51,962 nt of DNA. Source: Fontibacillus panacisegetis. Its GTDB lineage: Bacteria > Bacillota > Bacilli > Paenibacillales > Paenibacillaceae. A program made the position numbers and the translations under genes. Of the stretch, positions 10,801 through 18,222 are shown one piece after another. Each line of letters begins with the position of its first letter. Position 1 is the stretch's first letter. The stretch lies in the NCBI RefSeq assembly GCF_900102215.1, contig NZ_FNBG01000032.1, forward strand, positions 1 to 51,962, written 5' to 3'. The notes under the pieces are model-generated. The model had not been told where the DNA came from. It did no database searches and was given only the letters and a program-made list of their open reading frames with translations.

Positions 10801-12410
10801 TTGAAGGCTGCGTATGATCCCCATCTCGCGTTCAGATCTCCTTCAATCGCAGGATCAGAGGTGAAATCACGTACATGAATTTCCCAGAGGACGGCATCCT
10901 CTCTCTTCTTGTAACTATCGATTTGTGCATAGTCGAAGCCTTCCGGATCAGTTCCGGTCAAATCTACGATTGCAGCTTTACCTACAGTATCACCGCCAGA
11001 GCCCGGTTGACCCGTTGTCTGCACAGTAAAGGCAGCCATGGATTTGGCATACGGATCGAGCACTGCCTTTGTTACACCATTGTTAGTGACCTGATACTGA
11101 TAGTAATAGCCTTTTAAATCTGACAAATTCAATTCTGTCGGGTCAACATCCGCCGTCCATACGCCTTTGTCGCCCAAAGCTAGTTCCACATTACCAATAT
11201 ATTGGTTAGCATCATCCTTATCGTAAACGTTTGCGGTAACGGAAGAAGCTGTCGGTGCCCATAACTTAAACGTTGCTCTACCACTATGATAAGTTGCCCC
11301 GAGGTCATTTCCCTCGTAATGATACATCTCATCAAGCATTCTCCAGCCTTTGGTTGTCACTACAGTTCTGCCTGAATACGTAACACTCAGAGGGAAATTG
11401 TCCAGGGAAAAGCTCAGGTTTACTTCTGCCGTCTTTGATCCCGTAATTACAACACTCTCAACAGCAACACTCGTACCGTTCTTATCCTCTATGCTTAATC
11501 CAGATTCCAGTTCGGCAAGGTCCAAACCCTCTGTCATCGTAAAATTCAAAAGCAGCTTACTGTCTGATATTGCCTCCGCTGAAAGGAGAGCTACTGGCAA
11601 TTCCTTGTACGGTGAAATATAGACCTTATCGTCTCCTTGATAAATCCACAAATGATCGTATTTGTCCAGAAGACTAAACATTTTGTCCCCACCATCACTA
11701 TCGCTTTGCAAGTTGGGATTGACGACAAGAAGGCCGAGCTGTTTGGCATCCGCCTTAAGCGGCACATCAATATAGGCTCCATAACGGTCTACTTGATCCG
11801 TTGTAAATGGGGTAGCAGCCTTTGGAAAAGGCAATGGAATGGTTTCAGATGGAGTAAGCACATCCTTCCACAACCACAATCCGTAGGAGCTGTATTTTTG
11901 ATCATCTCTGACATAATGGATACGGACTGTATTTGGGTCCTTATTCACAGGTTCATAAGGATACACGGTATCTGATCCTACCTTAATCCACACCTCATTC
12001 ATAGCCGCAGATGTAATGGTTAGGTGCTTATTCTCACCCTCTTTAACTTCATTCTCTCTATTCACTACCAAAAATCCGATTTTCTTTGCCTGGCTTGCAA
12101 GCTCAACATCAACATACGGACCATAGGAATCGACATCCGTGCTGTTAAACGGGATTGCGTCTGATGGCCAGACTTTTGAAGGAGCCGCAACATCATCCCA
12201 TAACCAAAGACCGTTATCCTTAATTTCTCCGTTATAGTGAACACGGATATGTCCCTCCGGTACTGGCGTTCCACTACCTGCTGCCAATGCAGACACTCCC
12301 GAATCCACGTCTGCACTTGCCGCCGTCGAACTTAATCCAACACAGGATAGAAGCAGTGCTACAATCATAAAAATCGATAATGACTTCTTACCCTTTACTG
12401 CAAAGTTCAT
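7854..12410 (-). CDS. pulA: SLH-anchored multidomain pullulanase (GH13, CBM41 x2)
   Basis: A secreted 1518-residue starch-debranching enzyme. The start is the ATG at 12410: an AGGAGG site lies 8 bases upstream and a signal peptide follows (KGKKSLSIFMIVALLLSCVG). Domain order is: two CBM41-like starch-binding repeats (each with VHY/IHY...GLWLW), an Ig-like segment, a CBM48-like domain (FKLWAPTASSV), then the GH13 barrel. The barrel shows FNWGYDPHNYF, DVVYTH, the nucleophile Asp in DGMRWDMMGD, the acid/base Glu in FTGEGWNT, and EAHDNLT. A small C-domain, a Gly/Ser-rich linker, a long Ala-rich helical region and three SLH repeats (about the last 190 residues) follow. The SLH repeats anchor the enzyme to cell-wall polymer. 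The longer frame to 12470 lacks a ribosome site. LacI-type operators lie upstream. Confidence 0.95.
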   Translation of the reverse strand: MNFAVKGKKSLSIFMIVALLLSCVGLSSTAASADVDSGVSALAAGSGTPVPEGHIRVHYNGEIKDNGLWLWDDVAAPSKVWPSDAIPFNSTDVDSYGPYVDVELASQAKKIGFLVVNRENEVKEGENKHLTITSAAMNEVWIKVGSDTVYPYEPVNKDPNTVRIHYVRDDQKYSSYGLWLWKDVLTPSETIPLPFPKAATPFTTDQVDRYGAYIDVPLKADAKQLGLLVVNPNLQSDSDGGDKMFSLLDKYDHLWIYQGDDKVYISPYKELPVALLSAEAISDSKLLLNFTMTEGLDLAELESGLSIEDKNGTSVAVESVVITGSKTAEVNLSFSLDNFPLSVTYSGRTVVTTKGWRMLDEMYHYEGNDLGATYHSGRATFKLWAPTASSVTANVYDKDDANQYIGNVELALGDKGVWTADVDPTELNLSDLKGYYYQYQVTNNGVTKAVLDPYAKSMAAFTVQTTGQPGSGGDTVGKAAIVDLTGTDPEGFDYAQIDSYKKREDAVLWEIHVRDFTSDPAIEGDLNARWGSYAAFKDKLEYLKSLGVTHVQLLPVMAWYYGDETNMEERELEYSARDNQFNWGYDPHNYFSPDGAYSEDPTDPELRIKELKGLIDAVHEAGMGVVLDVVYTHMAKPDFLNDIVPNYYAWQDADGKFVGTFTNNLATNHKMAEKLMIDSVKYWFKEYKIDGMRWDMMGDATYESVQNAYNEAVKINPDALFTGEGWNTFSGNIADPSLEGKGATQAWMNKTDSVGVFSDEFRNELKSGYPNEGEPRFLTGGARDINVIFNNIKAQPSNTPSDDPGDILPYLEAHDNLTLHDIIAYTLKKDPTVPENELEIHKRLRLGNLMIMTSQGTAFLHAGQEYGRTKQWLADTEPEQKFHVMKDKDSNKTVYFISDSFDSTDVINKIDWGRATDAEKYPINNTTAKYTSGLIELRKSTDAFRLGDMKLVNNNVTLIKAPEIAANDVAIAYKNASTDGTGNYYVFMNGDNKERTFTIGEDLTSGKVLVDNDEAGATEVNNRTGFKLTSGSITLEPLTAVVINKKDNGSVPGTPPSGGTSYSGSGSGASVPASNSTTDALSKLLTNLPKDDAKAAEAIIAALNESGTVADVKAEDVKGTNVAAVNAAKLQTALNNLQKGLESVEKALAGNSKLLEKVKAGVAITVKVADVSGTSVEVSVPADVLDKINQAGLAITLVTSDAVITIPANALEAAGAKEFKLTKKLIGETEAQSILNQAGIANQSLQPVSRMFGFTITVIDKNGNSSNVTTFNKNLNVFLQLTAQNLAKLADKRKAGVYHIAADGLTNFKGGKFNGQQIHFLTDHFSNFIVLESTKTFGDTVGNWAKDYIEVLAARSITDGVTSDQFAPKGTVTRGQMAVFLGRALNIAEESQGAAFTDVSGDQYYAGYVNAMKLAGIMNGYEDGTFRPDQDVTREEMVTMIMKAYSYTTGETTAVESGSGSFKDIHLVSEYAVDSLKAAASLGFVEGVADGYFEPKSLFTRAQMAKVLIKLMEKTGQF

Positions 12411-12455
12411 GCAATAATACCTCCTAAAAGAATATTTTGATGAAAAGCCCACTAG

Positions 12456-12469
12456 TGCAAACGCTTGCA
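12456..12469 (-). promoter_or_regulatory. LacI-family operator candidate (MalR/CcpA-like)
   Basis: TGCAAACGCTTGCA is a near-perfect dyad centred on the CG step typical of LacI-family regulators. It sits in the 5' leader of pulA, about 46 bases before the ATG. Which regulator binds is inference; a maltose-type LacI protein or CcpA both fit. Confidence 0.6.
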
Positions 12470-12515
12470 TTATGACGGATTCGGTCTTGGAATTTTCGCA
12501 AAACTATCCATGAAG

Positions 12516-12529
12516 TGAAACCGTTTCCA
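12516..12529 (-). promoter_or_regulatory. cre-like site at the pulA transcription start
   Basis: TGAAACCGTTTCCA differs from the catabolite-responsive element consensus (TGWNANCGNTNWCA) at one position. It covers roughly +5 to +18 relative to the predicted pulA start, a position typical of CcpA repression. Confidence 0.65.
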
Positions 12530-12540
12530 TTACATTACAT

Positions 12541-12569
12541 ATATTAATCAACGATGTAATAATTTGCAA
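12541..12569 (-). promoter_or_regulatory. Predicted pulA promoter
   Basis: On the minus strand TTGCAA (12569-12564) and TAATAT (12546-12541) are separated by 17 bases. The predicted start is near 12534, just upstream of the cre-like site. The hexamers are moderate matches; the arrangement with the operator supports the call. Confidence 0.5.
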
Positions 12570-12592
12570 TATACTTACCTTGTATCCAAAAC

Positions 12593-12616
12593 AAAAAAAC
12601 ACCCTGCAGGGTGTTT
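12593..12616 (-). terminator. Intrinsic terminator behind a gene remnant
   Basis: AAACACCCTG and CAGGGTGTTT form a perfect stem, followed on the minus strand by seven T. It lies 7 bases past the stop codon of the frameshifted remnant at 12623-12767, so it marks the end of a former gene rather than serving pulA or the divergent lipoprotein gene. Confidence 0.75.
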
Positions 12617-12622
12617 CAATTT

Positions 12623-12767
12623 TTACTGTACAAGCAGGGAAACCGCTACATTAAAGCTCATCTGACCATTTGGACTAACTAAGCTTTTTTCAAAAATAAA
12701 CCGATAGACCTAATGGTCCTAAATCCATCGCTTCAGATAAAAAGCCGGATAAGCCTCTTGCTTTCAT
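12623..12767 (-). pseudogene. Frameshifted 3' remnant of an unidentified gene
   Basis: From the ATG at 12767 the frame reads LSGFLSEAMDLGPLGLSVYF and then hits TGA. Removing one T from the T5 run near 12692-12696 lets it continue as EKSLVSPNGQMSFNVAVSLLVQ to a TAA at 12623-12625, which is immediately followed by a good terminator. The residue composition and the correctly placed terminator argue for a decayed gene end. I do not recognise the family. Confidence 0.5.
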
Positions 12768-12826
12768 AAAAAAAGGGTAATTTTGCAATCATAAACTCAT
12801 ATTGCCTGTAGAAAGGAACTGAGTTT

Positions 12827-13618
12827 ATGAGAAAACGAGCAGTATTAGCCTTAGGGTTATTGTGCAGCCTTATGCTCACATCTTCTTGCGCAGCAACTAA
12901 CGGTGTAAAAAAACAATCCGTGGAAAAACAAGAGACGATAACAACGGATAATGACGCTGATTTGTATATCGGAGATTTAGGCGTGGAAAAAATAATTTAT
13001 GCCCATCGAGTGCGAAGCCTTGCTACAGGGAAGCAGCTTGTAGATCCTAATGGGTATCCGCTCATTAAACAATCACCCAACCCATCCATTCTTCCCATTG
13101 GAGGAAAGTATGTAGAAAATGTGATTAAGTCTGCTAAATCCTTCCTCGGGGTCCCTTATGTATATGGATCTGACCGAACGGAGCCCTCATCCTTTGACTG
13201 CTCTGATTTTACGAGGTGGGTATTCTTATCTGCCGTAGGTATCGACTTGCCTTGGGATTCTAGGAGCCAAGCCGCATATGTAAAGGCCTTTTCCCCAAAA
13301 ACCTATACTTCATTAAAGGAGGCCAAACGCGGAGATCTGCTGTTCTTCTCAAGCTATAGAGGGAACAAAGCATCCGACTACCGAGGATTAACAGAAGCTG
13401 AAAGAACGGTTAGTCATTTAGGCATTTATCTGGGAAACGGAAGGATCATTCATTGTGCTTCCAAGAAGAGCGGAGGCGTCAATACCCATCCACTTACGTG
13501 GCGGCAGCTTAACAGCCGTTTCTTGTTTGGGGGAGGAATTTTGTCGAATGAAACTACTGCCGAAATGCAGCATTTCATCGGTCAAATGGATCAATCTGGT
13601 TGGTTGAAGTTGAATTGA
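12827..13618 (+). CDS. NlpC/P60-family lipoprotein, probable cell-wall peptidase
   Basis: A 263-residue protein with a lipoprotein signal peptide: a basic start, a hydrophobic core, and the lipobox LTSSC with lipidated Cys21. The C-terminal NlpC/P60 domain (about 93-245) shows the catalytic cysteine in SSFDCSDF (Cys125), the histidine in VSHLGIYLG (His197) and a third polar residue in RIIHC (His209). These enzymes cleave gamma-D-glutamyl-diaminopimelate bonds in peptidoglycan stem peptides. An AAGGA ribosome site precedes the ATG. It appears monocistronic, and the repeat array just downstream may form its transcript end. Confidence 0.92.
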   Translation: MRKRAVLALGLLCSLMLTSSCAATNGVKKQSVEKQETITTDNDADLYIGDLGVEKIIYAHRVRSLATGKQLVDPNGYPLIKQSPNPSILPIGGKYVENVIKSAKSFLGVPYVYGSDRTEPSSFDCSDFTRWVFLSAVGIDLPWDSRSQAAYVKAFSPKTYTSLKEAKRGDLLFFSSYRGNKASDYRGLTEAERTVSHLGIYLGNGRIIHCASKKSGGVNTHPLTWRQLNSRFLFGGGILSNETTAEMQHFIGQMDQSGWLKLN

Positions 13619-13620
13619 TG

Positions 13621-13795
13621 CGAAATTGCAGCTTTTTACCCGTTCAATGGATCATCGATGTGAATTCATGCAAATGTGCAGGCTTTTCGAATCCCTTAAC
13701 CCAGTTCAGCTCAAATTGAGTAAAAAGGCTGCACTTTTGCAGGCATTTCACCTGCATTGGAGACATTTACGGCAAAAACCTGCACTTTTGCATCA
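13621..13795 (+). repeat. Dispersed TGCA-dyad repeat array, copy B (diverged)
   Basis: Four motif positions lie between the lipoprotein stop and the phosphatase stop. GCA cores are at 13628, 13678, 13739 and 13790, the inner two in full dyads (TGCAAATGTGCAGG, CTGCACTTTTGCAGG). Spacings are 50, 61 and 51 bases, matching the 62/50 spacing of copies A and C although the sequence between motifs is unrelated. No terminal inverted repeats are seen here. Confidence 0.7.
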
Positions 13796-13829
13796 AATTG
13801 CTCCACAGTGTCCTGTCCTCATTCATGCT

Positions 13830-14624
13830 TTAGGCTCTTTCTATTCTATCTTTAACCTTTGTTATGTACAACTGCTTTAGCTTGTGACAGAATCGTAGAA
13901 CACGTGCATACAAGCTTTTGTTTATCTGTATATCAAAGGGCTTGTATCTATTATTTTTGATTTCCAGGCAATTTAATTGATAACCGAAGTAACATCCTCC
14001 GTCCAATCCAATCTTTTTATTGCCAAACCAGATGTCAGTAGATTCATGGATACGTTTCGTGGGTATGTGTCCGAACACAACTGTTTTATTTAATTGATGG
14101 TCATTACCTATAAACTGCTTGGTCCCCCATAAGAAAATGTTGTCCGGATGTGACTGCAAGTCTCCTGAATAGGCAGGATCAATGCCAGCATGAACGAATA
14201 GATGTCGGTCATCCTCGGCATAAAGAGGCAACGACTTCAAAAAATCGATATGATGCTGATAGTACATTTTGATAAAAGCTTTCGCCCTATTATATTCAGG
14301 ATAGTTAAACCCCATCTTGAACCAGTCCTTACCGACATAGCTCTTGATTGTAGAAATCCCGCCGTTTTCCATCCATATCGCATTTTCATTGTTTTCCATC
14401 GCATCGATAAACAGCTGATCATGATTTCCGCGCAAAGCAATAACGTTCCCCTGTTGTACGAGTCGTCTCACCTGCTCAATGACTTCCTTACTCTTGGGAC
14501 CACGATCGCAATAATCGCCGAGAAGAATCAATTGATCTTCTGAAGGTATATATTTTACTTTGTTCAGTAGTTCTTTAAATTCATCATAACAGCCGTGTAT
14601 ATCACTAATCACAAGCTTCCTCAT
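13830..14624 (-). CDS. PPP-type metallophosphatase (Ser/Thr phosphatase or Ap4A hydrolase-like)
   Basis: A 264-residue calcineurin-like phosphoesterase with the full metal-site series: SDIHGCYDE near residue 7, GDYCDRGPKS near 36, RGNHDQLF near 64, a histidine in FVHAGIDP, and GHIPTKR. The GDxxDRG plus GNHE/D pattern is that of the PPP family, whose bacterial members dephosphorylate proteins or hydrolyse dinucleoside polyphosphates. The substrate cannot be read from sequence. A tail of about 40 residues with many Lys/Arg follows the core. It is probably monocistronic and convergent with the lipoprotein gene. Confidence 0.88.
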   Translation of the reverse strand: MRKLVISDIHGCYDEFKELLNKVKYIPSEDQLILLGDYCDRGPKSKEVIEQVRRLVQQGNVIALRGNHDQLFIDAMENNENAIWMENGGISTIKSYVGKDWFKMGFNYPEYNRAKAFIKMYYQHHIDFLKSLPLYAEDDRHLFVHAGIDPAYSGDLQSHPDNIFLWGTKQFIGNDHQLNKTVVFGHIPTKRIHESTDIWFGNKKIGLDGGCYFGYQLNCLEIKNNRYKPFDIQINKSLYARVLRFCHKLKQLYITKVKDRIERA

Positions 14625-14690
14625 ACTTCAAGTCCCTCTCAACCTACCCGTTGTATCTTCCACCCTATCTTATCATACAGGCAGGTAGAG

Positions 14691-16193
14691 TTACCATGAG
14701 AACCATTGCTCGCTCAAAAAACTGGGAACCGACTTTATATGATGGAATTCATTATTTTGGGGAGTGTAGACGTAGTCTTTTCTATATGCCTCAATATTGT
14801 CTGTAATATCATGAATAGCATGGACTATGTACTCTATCTCATGGTTCGTCATAATTGGATGCAAAGAGATACGGACCCAGCCAGGTTTATGACTGAAATC
14901 TCTCGTATCGATACTATCCGTGATTTGTCTGGACATCGATTGATTCATATTAAATATATAGTGGCCGAATATTCCCGCGCAGGAGCAGCCCCCTCTCGTC
15001 TGAATACCGTAACGGTCATTAAGAAGCCGGACCATCAGATTATAATGGATATTGTCCATATGAAAAGAAACGATACCGTGTCGCTCATTCAAATGGCCAT
15101 CCAGCACATGAAGTCCAGGAATACTTCTTAGTTTGGGCATTAGAATACCGAGCATTTCCCGTTCTCTTTGCCGGATTTGCTGTGTACCCATCTTCTCTTT
15201 TAGTGTGATGCATAATGCGGTTTTAATGGTCTGTAAAAATCCTGGAGTACCACCATCCTCACGTTCTTCGATCTCCCCTTTGTAACGTCTGCCTCCCCAT
15301 GGGTTACTCCAAAGAACCGTTCCTCCCCCAGGGTGATCAGGGGTCTCGCTGCTGATCAACCTTGAATCTACGATTAAGACACCGCTTGTACCCGGCCCTC
15401 CCAGAAATTTATGGGGAGAAAAATAAATAGCATCCAGCTTCTCCTGCGGATGGGCAGAATGCATATTGATGTCCACATAGGGTGCAGAAGCCGAAAAATC
15501 GATAAAGCATACTCCACCATGCTCGTGCATTTTTCTGGATAGTGCATGATACGGAGTTTGAACGCCTGTTACATTAGAACAAGCGGTGAAGGCTCCAATT
15601 TTTAGCTTGCGATTTCGATAACCTATCAGCTGTCTATCAAGCTGTTCAGGACTTACTCTTCCTTCAGCATCGGGCTCGACAATGACTACATCACCAATGG
15701 TTTCCATCCATGAAATATGGTTGGAGTGATGCTCCATATGCGTCACAAAAATGACCGGGCGCTCCTCTTGGGTTAAATGTATTTTATGCCGCACCATCTC
15801 AGGTACTTTTATCCCAAGCAGCCGCTGCAGCTTGTTCACCATCGCCGTCATTCCAGAACCGCCCGTCATTAATACGTCGTATTTGTCAGCATGGACATGG
15901 TTCTTAATAATATCCTGTGATTGCTTATAGGCCGCGGTCATCATCGATCCCGTAACATTGGATTCTGTATGTGTGTTGGCAACAAACGGTCCGTACACGT
16001 CGGTAAGTCTATGCTCAATGGGTCGAAACAGTCGGCCACTTGCCGTCCAGTCTGCATAAAGCATTTTTTTCTTACCATACGCTGTCATGAAAGACTGCTC
16101 CATTCCAACGGTCAGCTCTCTGAATGGATAGAAATAGGACTCTAATTCGCTGCGACTACAATAAAATTTACTTCCAATTCTCGCTTGAAGCAA
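14691..16193 (-). CDS. Aminotransferase class V (cysteine desulfurase-like PLP enzyme)
   Basis: About 500 residues with the class V PLP fold. From the TTG start chosen here, the cofactor aspartate is in FIDFSASAP (about 232) and the Schiff-base lysine is in YFSPHKFLGGPG (about 262). The TTG at 16193 is preferred because GGGGGGAG lies 5 bases before it; the frame also has an ATG at 16211, but that overlaps the ribosome site. It differs from IscS/SufS types: there is no canonical desulfurase Cys loop, but a GGCSCAG stretch occurs near 405. The DsrE-like gene lies 75 bases upstream on the same strand, suggesting a shared role in sulfur handling. Exact substrate is unknown. Confidence 0.85.
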   Translation of the reverse strand: MLQARIGSKFYCSRSELESYFYPFRELTVGMEQSFMTAYGKKKMLYADWTASGRLFRPIEHRLTDVYGPFVANTHTESNVTGSMMTAAYKQSQDIIKNHVHADKYDVLMTGGSGMTAMVNKLQRLLGIKVPEMVRHKIHLTQEERPVIFVTHMEHHSNHISWMETIGDVVIVEPDAEGRVSPEQLDRQLIGYRNRKLKIGAFTACSNVTGVQTPYHALSRKMHEHGGVCFIDFSASAPYVDINMHSAHPQEKLDAIYFSPHKFLGGPGTSGVLIVDSRLISSETPDHPGGGTVLWSNPWGGRRYKGEIEEREDGGTPGFLQTIKTALCITLKEKMGTQQIRQREREMLGILMPKLRSIPGLHVLDGHLNERHGIVSFHMDNIHYNLMVRLLNDRYGIQTRGGCSCAGIFGHYIFNMNQSMSRQITDSIDTRDFSHKPGWVRISLHPIMTNHEIEYIVHAIHDITDNIEAYRKDYVYTPQNNEFHHIKSVPSFLSEQWFSW

Positions 16194-16267
16194 TTGTGCT
16201 CCCCCCAACATCCCAAACCTACTCTAATGTATGTGGAGTCGAAGAATTGTGTTAATGCCCATACCCA

Positions 16268-16744
16268 TCAAATAAACATTTGGATATTGGATTCAAGCGC
16301 CCCCTTAAGAAAATCCTTGGCTTCAACAATTTCAACTTCCGGTAGGAATTCCTCCTTTTTAAATCCCATAACTTCAACAGACAGCTTGCATGCATAGAAA
16401 TTAACCTGTTTTTTCCGCGCACCCTTGAGAAAATCAACCAACCGCGGGGCATGATCCTCCTCCATCATATCCAGCAAAACCCTTTTGCCAATTCCAGCCC
16501 AGTTCATTTTGGACAGGGGGAGATCTTCGGGACCCTTAGGTGATATAAGCGAGAACATTTTCTCATACAGTGTCTTGTCTTCATTTGATAAGTGATCCGG
16601 ATCACGAATCAAGGACAAGCCCCAGAACGCAAAAAACATATTGACCTCCACATCCATCTCCCTGGCTGTATTCGCCAATATAAGCCCCGCCATAGCCTTG
16701 TCGTATTCTCCGCTGAACATGATCAGATCCATTGTTTTTGTCAT
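16268..16744 (-). CDS. DsrE/DsrF-like protein
   Basis: A 158-residue protein of the DsrE/F/H-like superfamily: MDLIMFSGEYDKAMAGLILA at the start and a conserved single cysteine in NFYACKLSVEVMGFKKEE near residue 117. The family acts in sulfur-relay or persulfide handling, or as small redox-linked proteins, usually soluble. It is immediately upstream of the class V aminotransferase on the same strand, which fits a cysteine desulfurase to sulfur acceptor pairing, though that is inference. A GGAGGAG-type ribosome site precedes the ATG. Confidence 0.8.
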   Translation of the reverse strand: MTKTMDLIMFSGEYDKAMAGLILANTAREMDVEVNMFFAFWGLSLIRDPDHLSNEDKTLYEKMFSLISPKGPEDLPLSKMNWAGIGKRVLLDMMEEDHAPRLVDFLKGARKKQVNFYACKLSVEVMGFKKEEFLPEVEIVEAKDFLKGALESNIQMFI

Positions 16745-16842
16745 TACGATACTCCTCCTGTGTCATGGTCATTAAGTCTGCGATGTTATTGTTTACCATG
16801 AGGGAGAGATTTATTGCAGGAGACACCTACTTCACAGGTTCA

Positions 16843-17319
16843 TTACAGCGTCGAAACTGCCTCACGATACTGTACATACCATTTTTCCCATTCTTCCTTA
16901 CGAGACTCCACCACTTTATCATCCAGCAAAGCAGCAATGACATTGAGACAAACATGCCAACCTGCCAAATCCCGCGGGGTATGATCGGTGATCCTTGCGA
17001 GCTTTTCAACAAGAACAAGCTTACACCCATCAGCCGCCCCGGACAGCTCGAAACGAACACGATCCTTATCCCAAGTGTACTCCAATACACTAAGAGGTTT
17101 TAGCTCAAGAATAGTCATCTCCTCAAAGCTGCCATCTCCCATATCGAACCGAATTATTCCTCCTTCAATAAGCTCGTCCACACTAAGCTCAGGGAACCAT
17201 CGCTGTAGTTTTTCATTATCTGTAAGGAAAGACCATACTTGCTGCATTGGATGTTTCAAACTTCGCTCAAATGTAGCGATGTATCCTTGCTCTGCTTTTT
17301 GAATATGTGCTATCTTCAT
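16843..17319 (-). CDS. SRPBCC (AHSA1-like) domain protein
   Basis: A 158-residue START/Bet v 1-like fold protein of the Aha1-C type. The opening FERSLKHPMQQVWSFLTDNE, the RWFPE turn, GSFEEMTILELKPLSVLEYTW and a C-terminal amphipathic helix are typical. Members bind small hydrophobic ligands and no catalytic residues can be assigned. Its ATG directly abuts the stop of the HEAT-like gene with no gap, so the two are co-translated and probably functionally linked. Confidence 0.85.
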   Translation of the reverse strand: MKIAHIQKAEQGYIATFERSLKHPMQQVWSFLTDNEKLQRWFPELSVDELIEGGIIRFDMGDGSFEEMTILELKPLSVLEYTWDKDRVRFELSGAADGCKLVLVEKLARITDHTPRDLAGWHVCLNVIAALLDDKVVESRKEEWEKWYVQYREAVSTL

Positions 17320-17955
17320 TTAATTCATCTCCTTCAGGTCCTTTACCTTATGCATGAGTTTTTCAATTCTTCTCAATTGTGAAGCGATCAGATCACCTTT
17401 CCTTGCCTCCAATACATCTGCAAATTCTTTAATGTTGGCTGTATTCAGGCAAATTGCAATGCGTTCAGCGTGTTGTGGAACTTCCTTGGGTCTGCAGTTA
17501 GATAAATGCTGTATTAACAACGGGAATATCTCCTTTTCATACCTTTGATCAGCTTTACAAAGCTTTGAAAATACAGTCATACTATTATCTATTGTAATAA
17601 CACTTCCTGTTTCATATGCTGTTCTAACAGCATCCAATTTTTCATATACCTCACTCGGTTTAAGGTCTGTTATTGTTGCCAATGCCGTCATACTTCCCCA
17701 AGCCAAGCGGTTGTTTTTTGATCGTAAATGCGAAATAAAATCCGATACATAATTTGCAATCAATTCAGGCTGGTTATTCCCAATCTCATATAAAACCTTA
17801 ATACAGTCATTAGCAATCGCCTTATCCTTGCCATTTAACCCATCTACAATTTCCCGAATACCTTCGGTATCCCTATTTTTGCATAACAACGTTGCTAATT
17901 CTATATTCGGTTCCTCATCATTTCTCCCAAGACTACATGCTAATTTTTCGATCAT
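17320..17955 (-). CDS. HEAT-like helical repeat protein
   Basis: A 211-residue all-helical protein built of repeated paired helices (for example IREIVDGLNGKDKAIANDCIKVLYEIG and a later RLAWGSMTALATI). This is the pattern of HEAT/ARM scaffolds used for protein contacts. No enzymatic motif is present. An AGGAGG-type ribosome site lies upstream of the ATG. It is first gene of a two-gene unit with the SRPBCC protein. The specific role is unknown. Confidence 0.7.
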   Translation of the reverse strand: MIEKLACSLGRNDEEPNIELATLLCKNRDTEGIREIVDGLNGKDKAIANDCIKVLYEIGNNQPELIANYVSDFISHLRSKNNRLAWGSMTALATITDLKPSEVYEKLDAVRTAYETGSVITIDNSMTVFSKLCKADQRYEKEIFPLLIQHLSNCRPKEVPQHAERIAICLNTANIKEFADVLEARKGDLIASQLRRIEKLMHKVKDLKEMN

Positions 17956-18028
17956 TTACCAGTACCTCCTGAAAAGATGATTATATTGCGGAAAAAGAAA
18001 ATGTCTCTATCCGAAAGACAAATACAAA

Positions 18029-18216
18029 AAATGTCCATTAAAAGGTGGACACCAAAGGAATCATCCTTCTCTAACCAAAATATCTATATATGGTTATTAT
18101 TTCAATTAGACAAACTAGTTATAGATATTTGAGGACTACAAAGTACAAATATCCCATATATTGCAGTGTCCACTATTTAAAAGACATTTCACCCATTTGT
18201 CCACCTAATAAAGACA
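18029..18216. repeat. Three copies of a 24-bp TGTCCAC motif, one inverted
   Basis: A 24-base motif occurs at 18029-18052 (inverted), 18166-18189 and 18193-18216. The first two match at about 20 of 24 positions as an inverted pair 161 bases end to end. The third is a direct, weaker copy right beside the second. Each unit is itself an imperfect TGTC...GACA dyad. The sequence between is AT-rich and non-coding. They could be ends of a small mobile element or regulator sites for the HEAT-like gene. Confidence 0.55.
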
Positions 18217-18222
18217 AAATGA

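Noticed and set aside
12410..12470. Longer pullulanase N-terminus starting MQAFALVG
   Set aside because: No ribosome site precedes it, it would run through the operator candidate, and the signal peptide begins at the internal Met at 12410.
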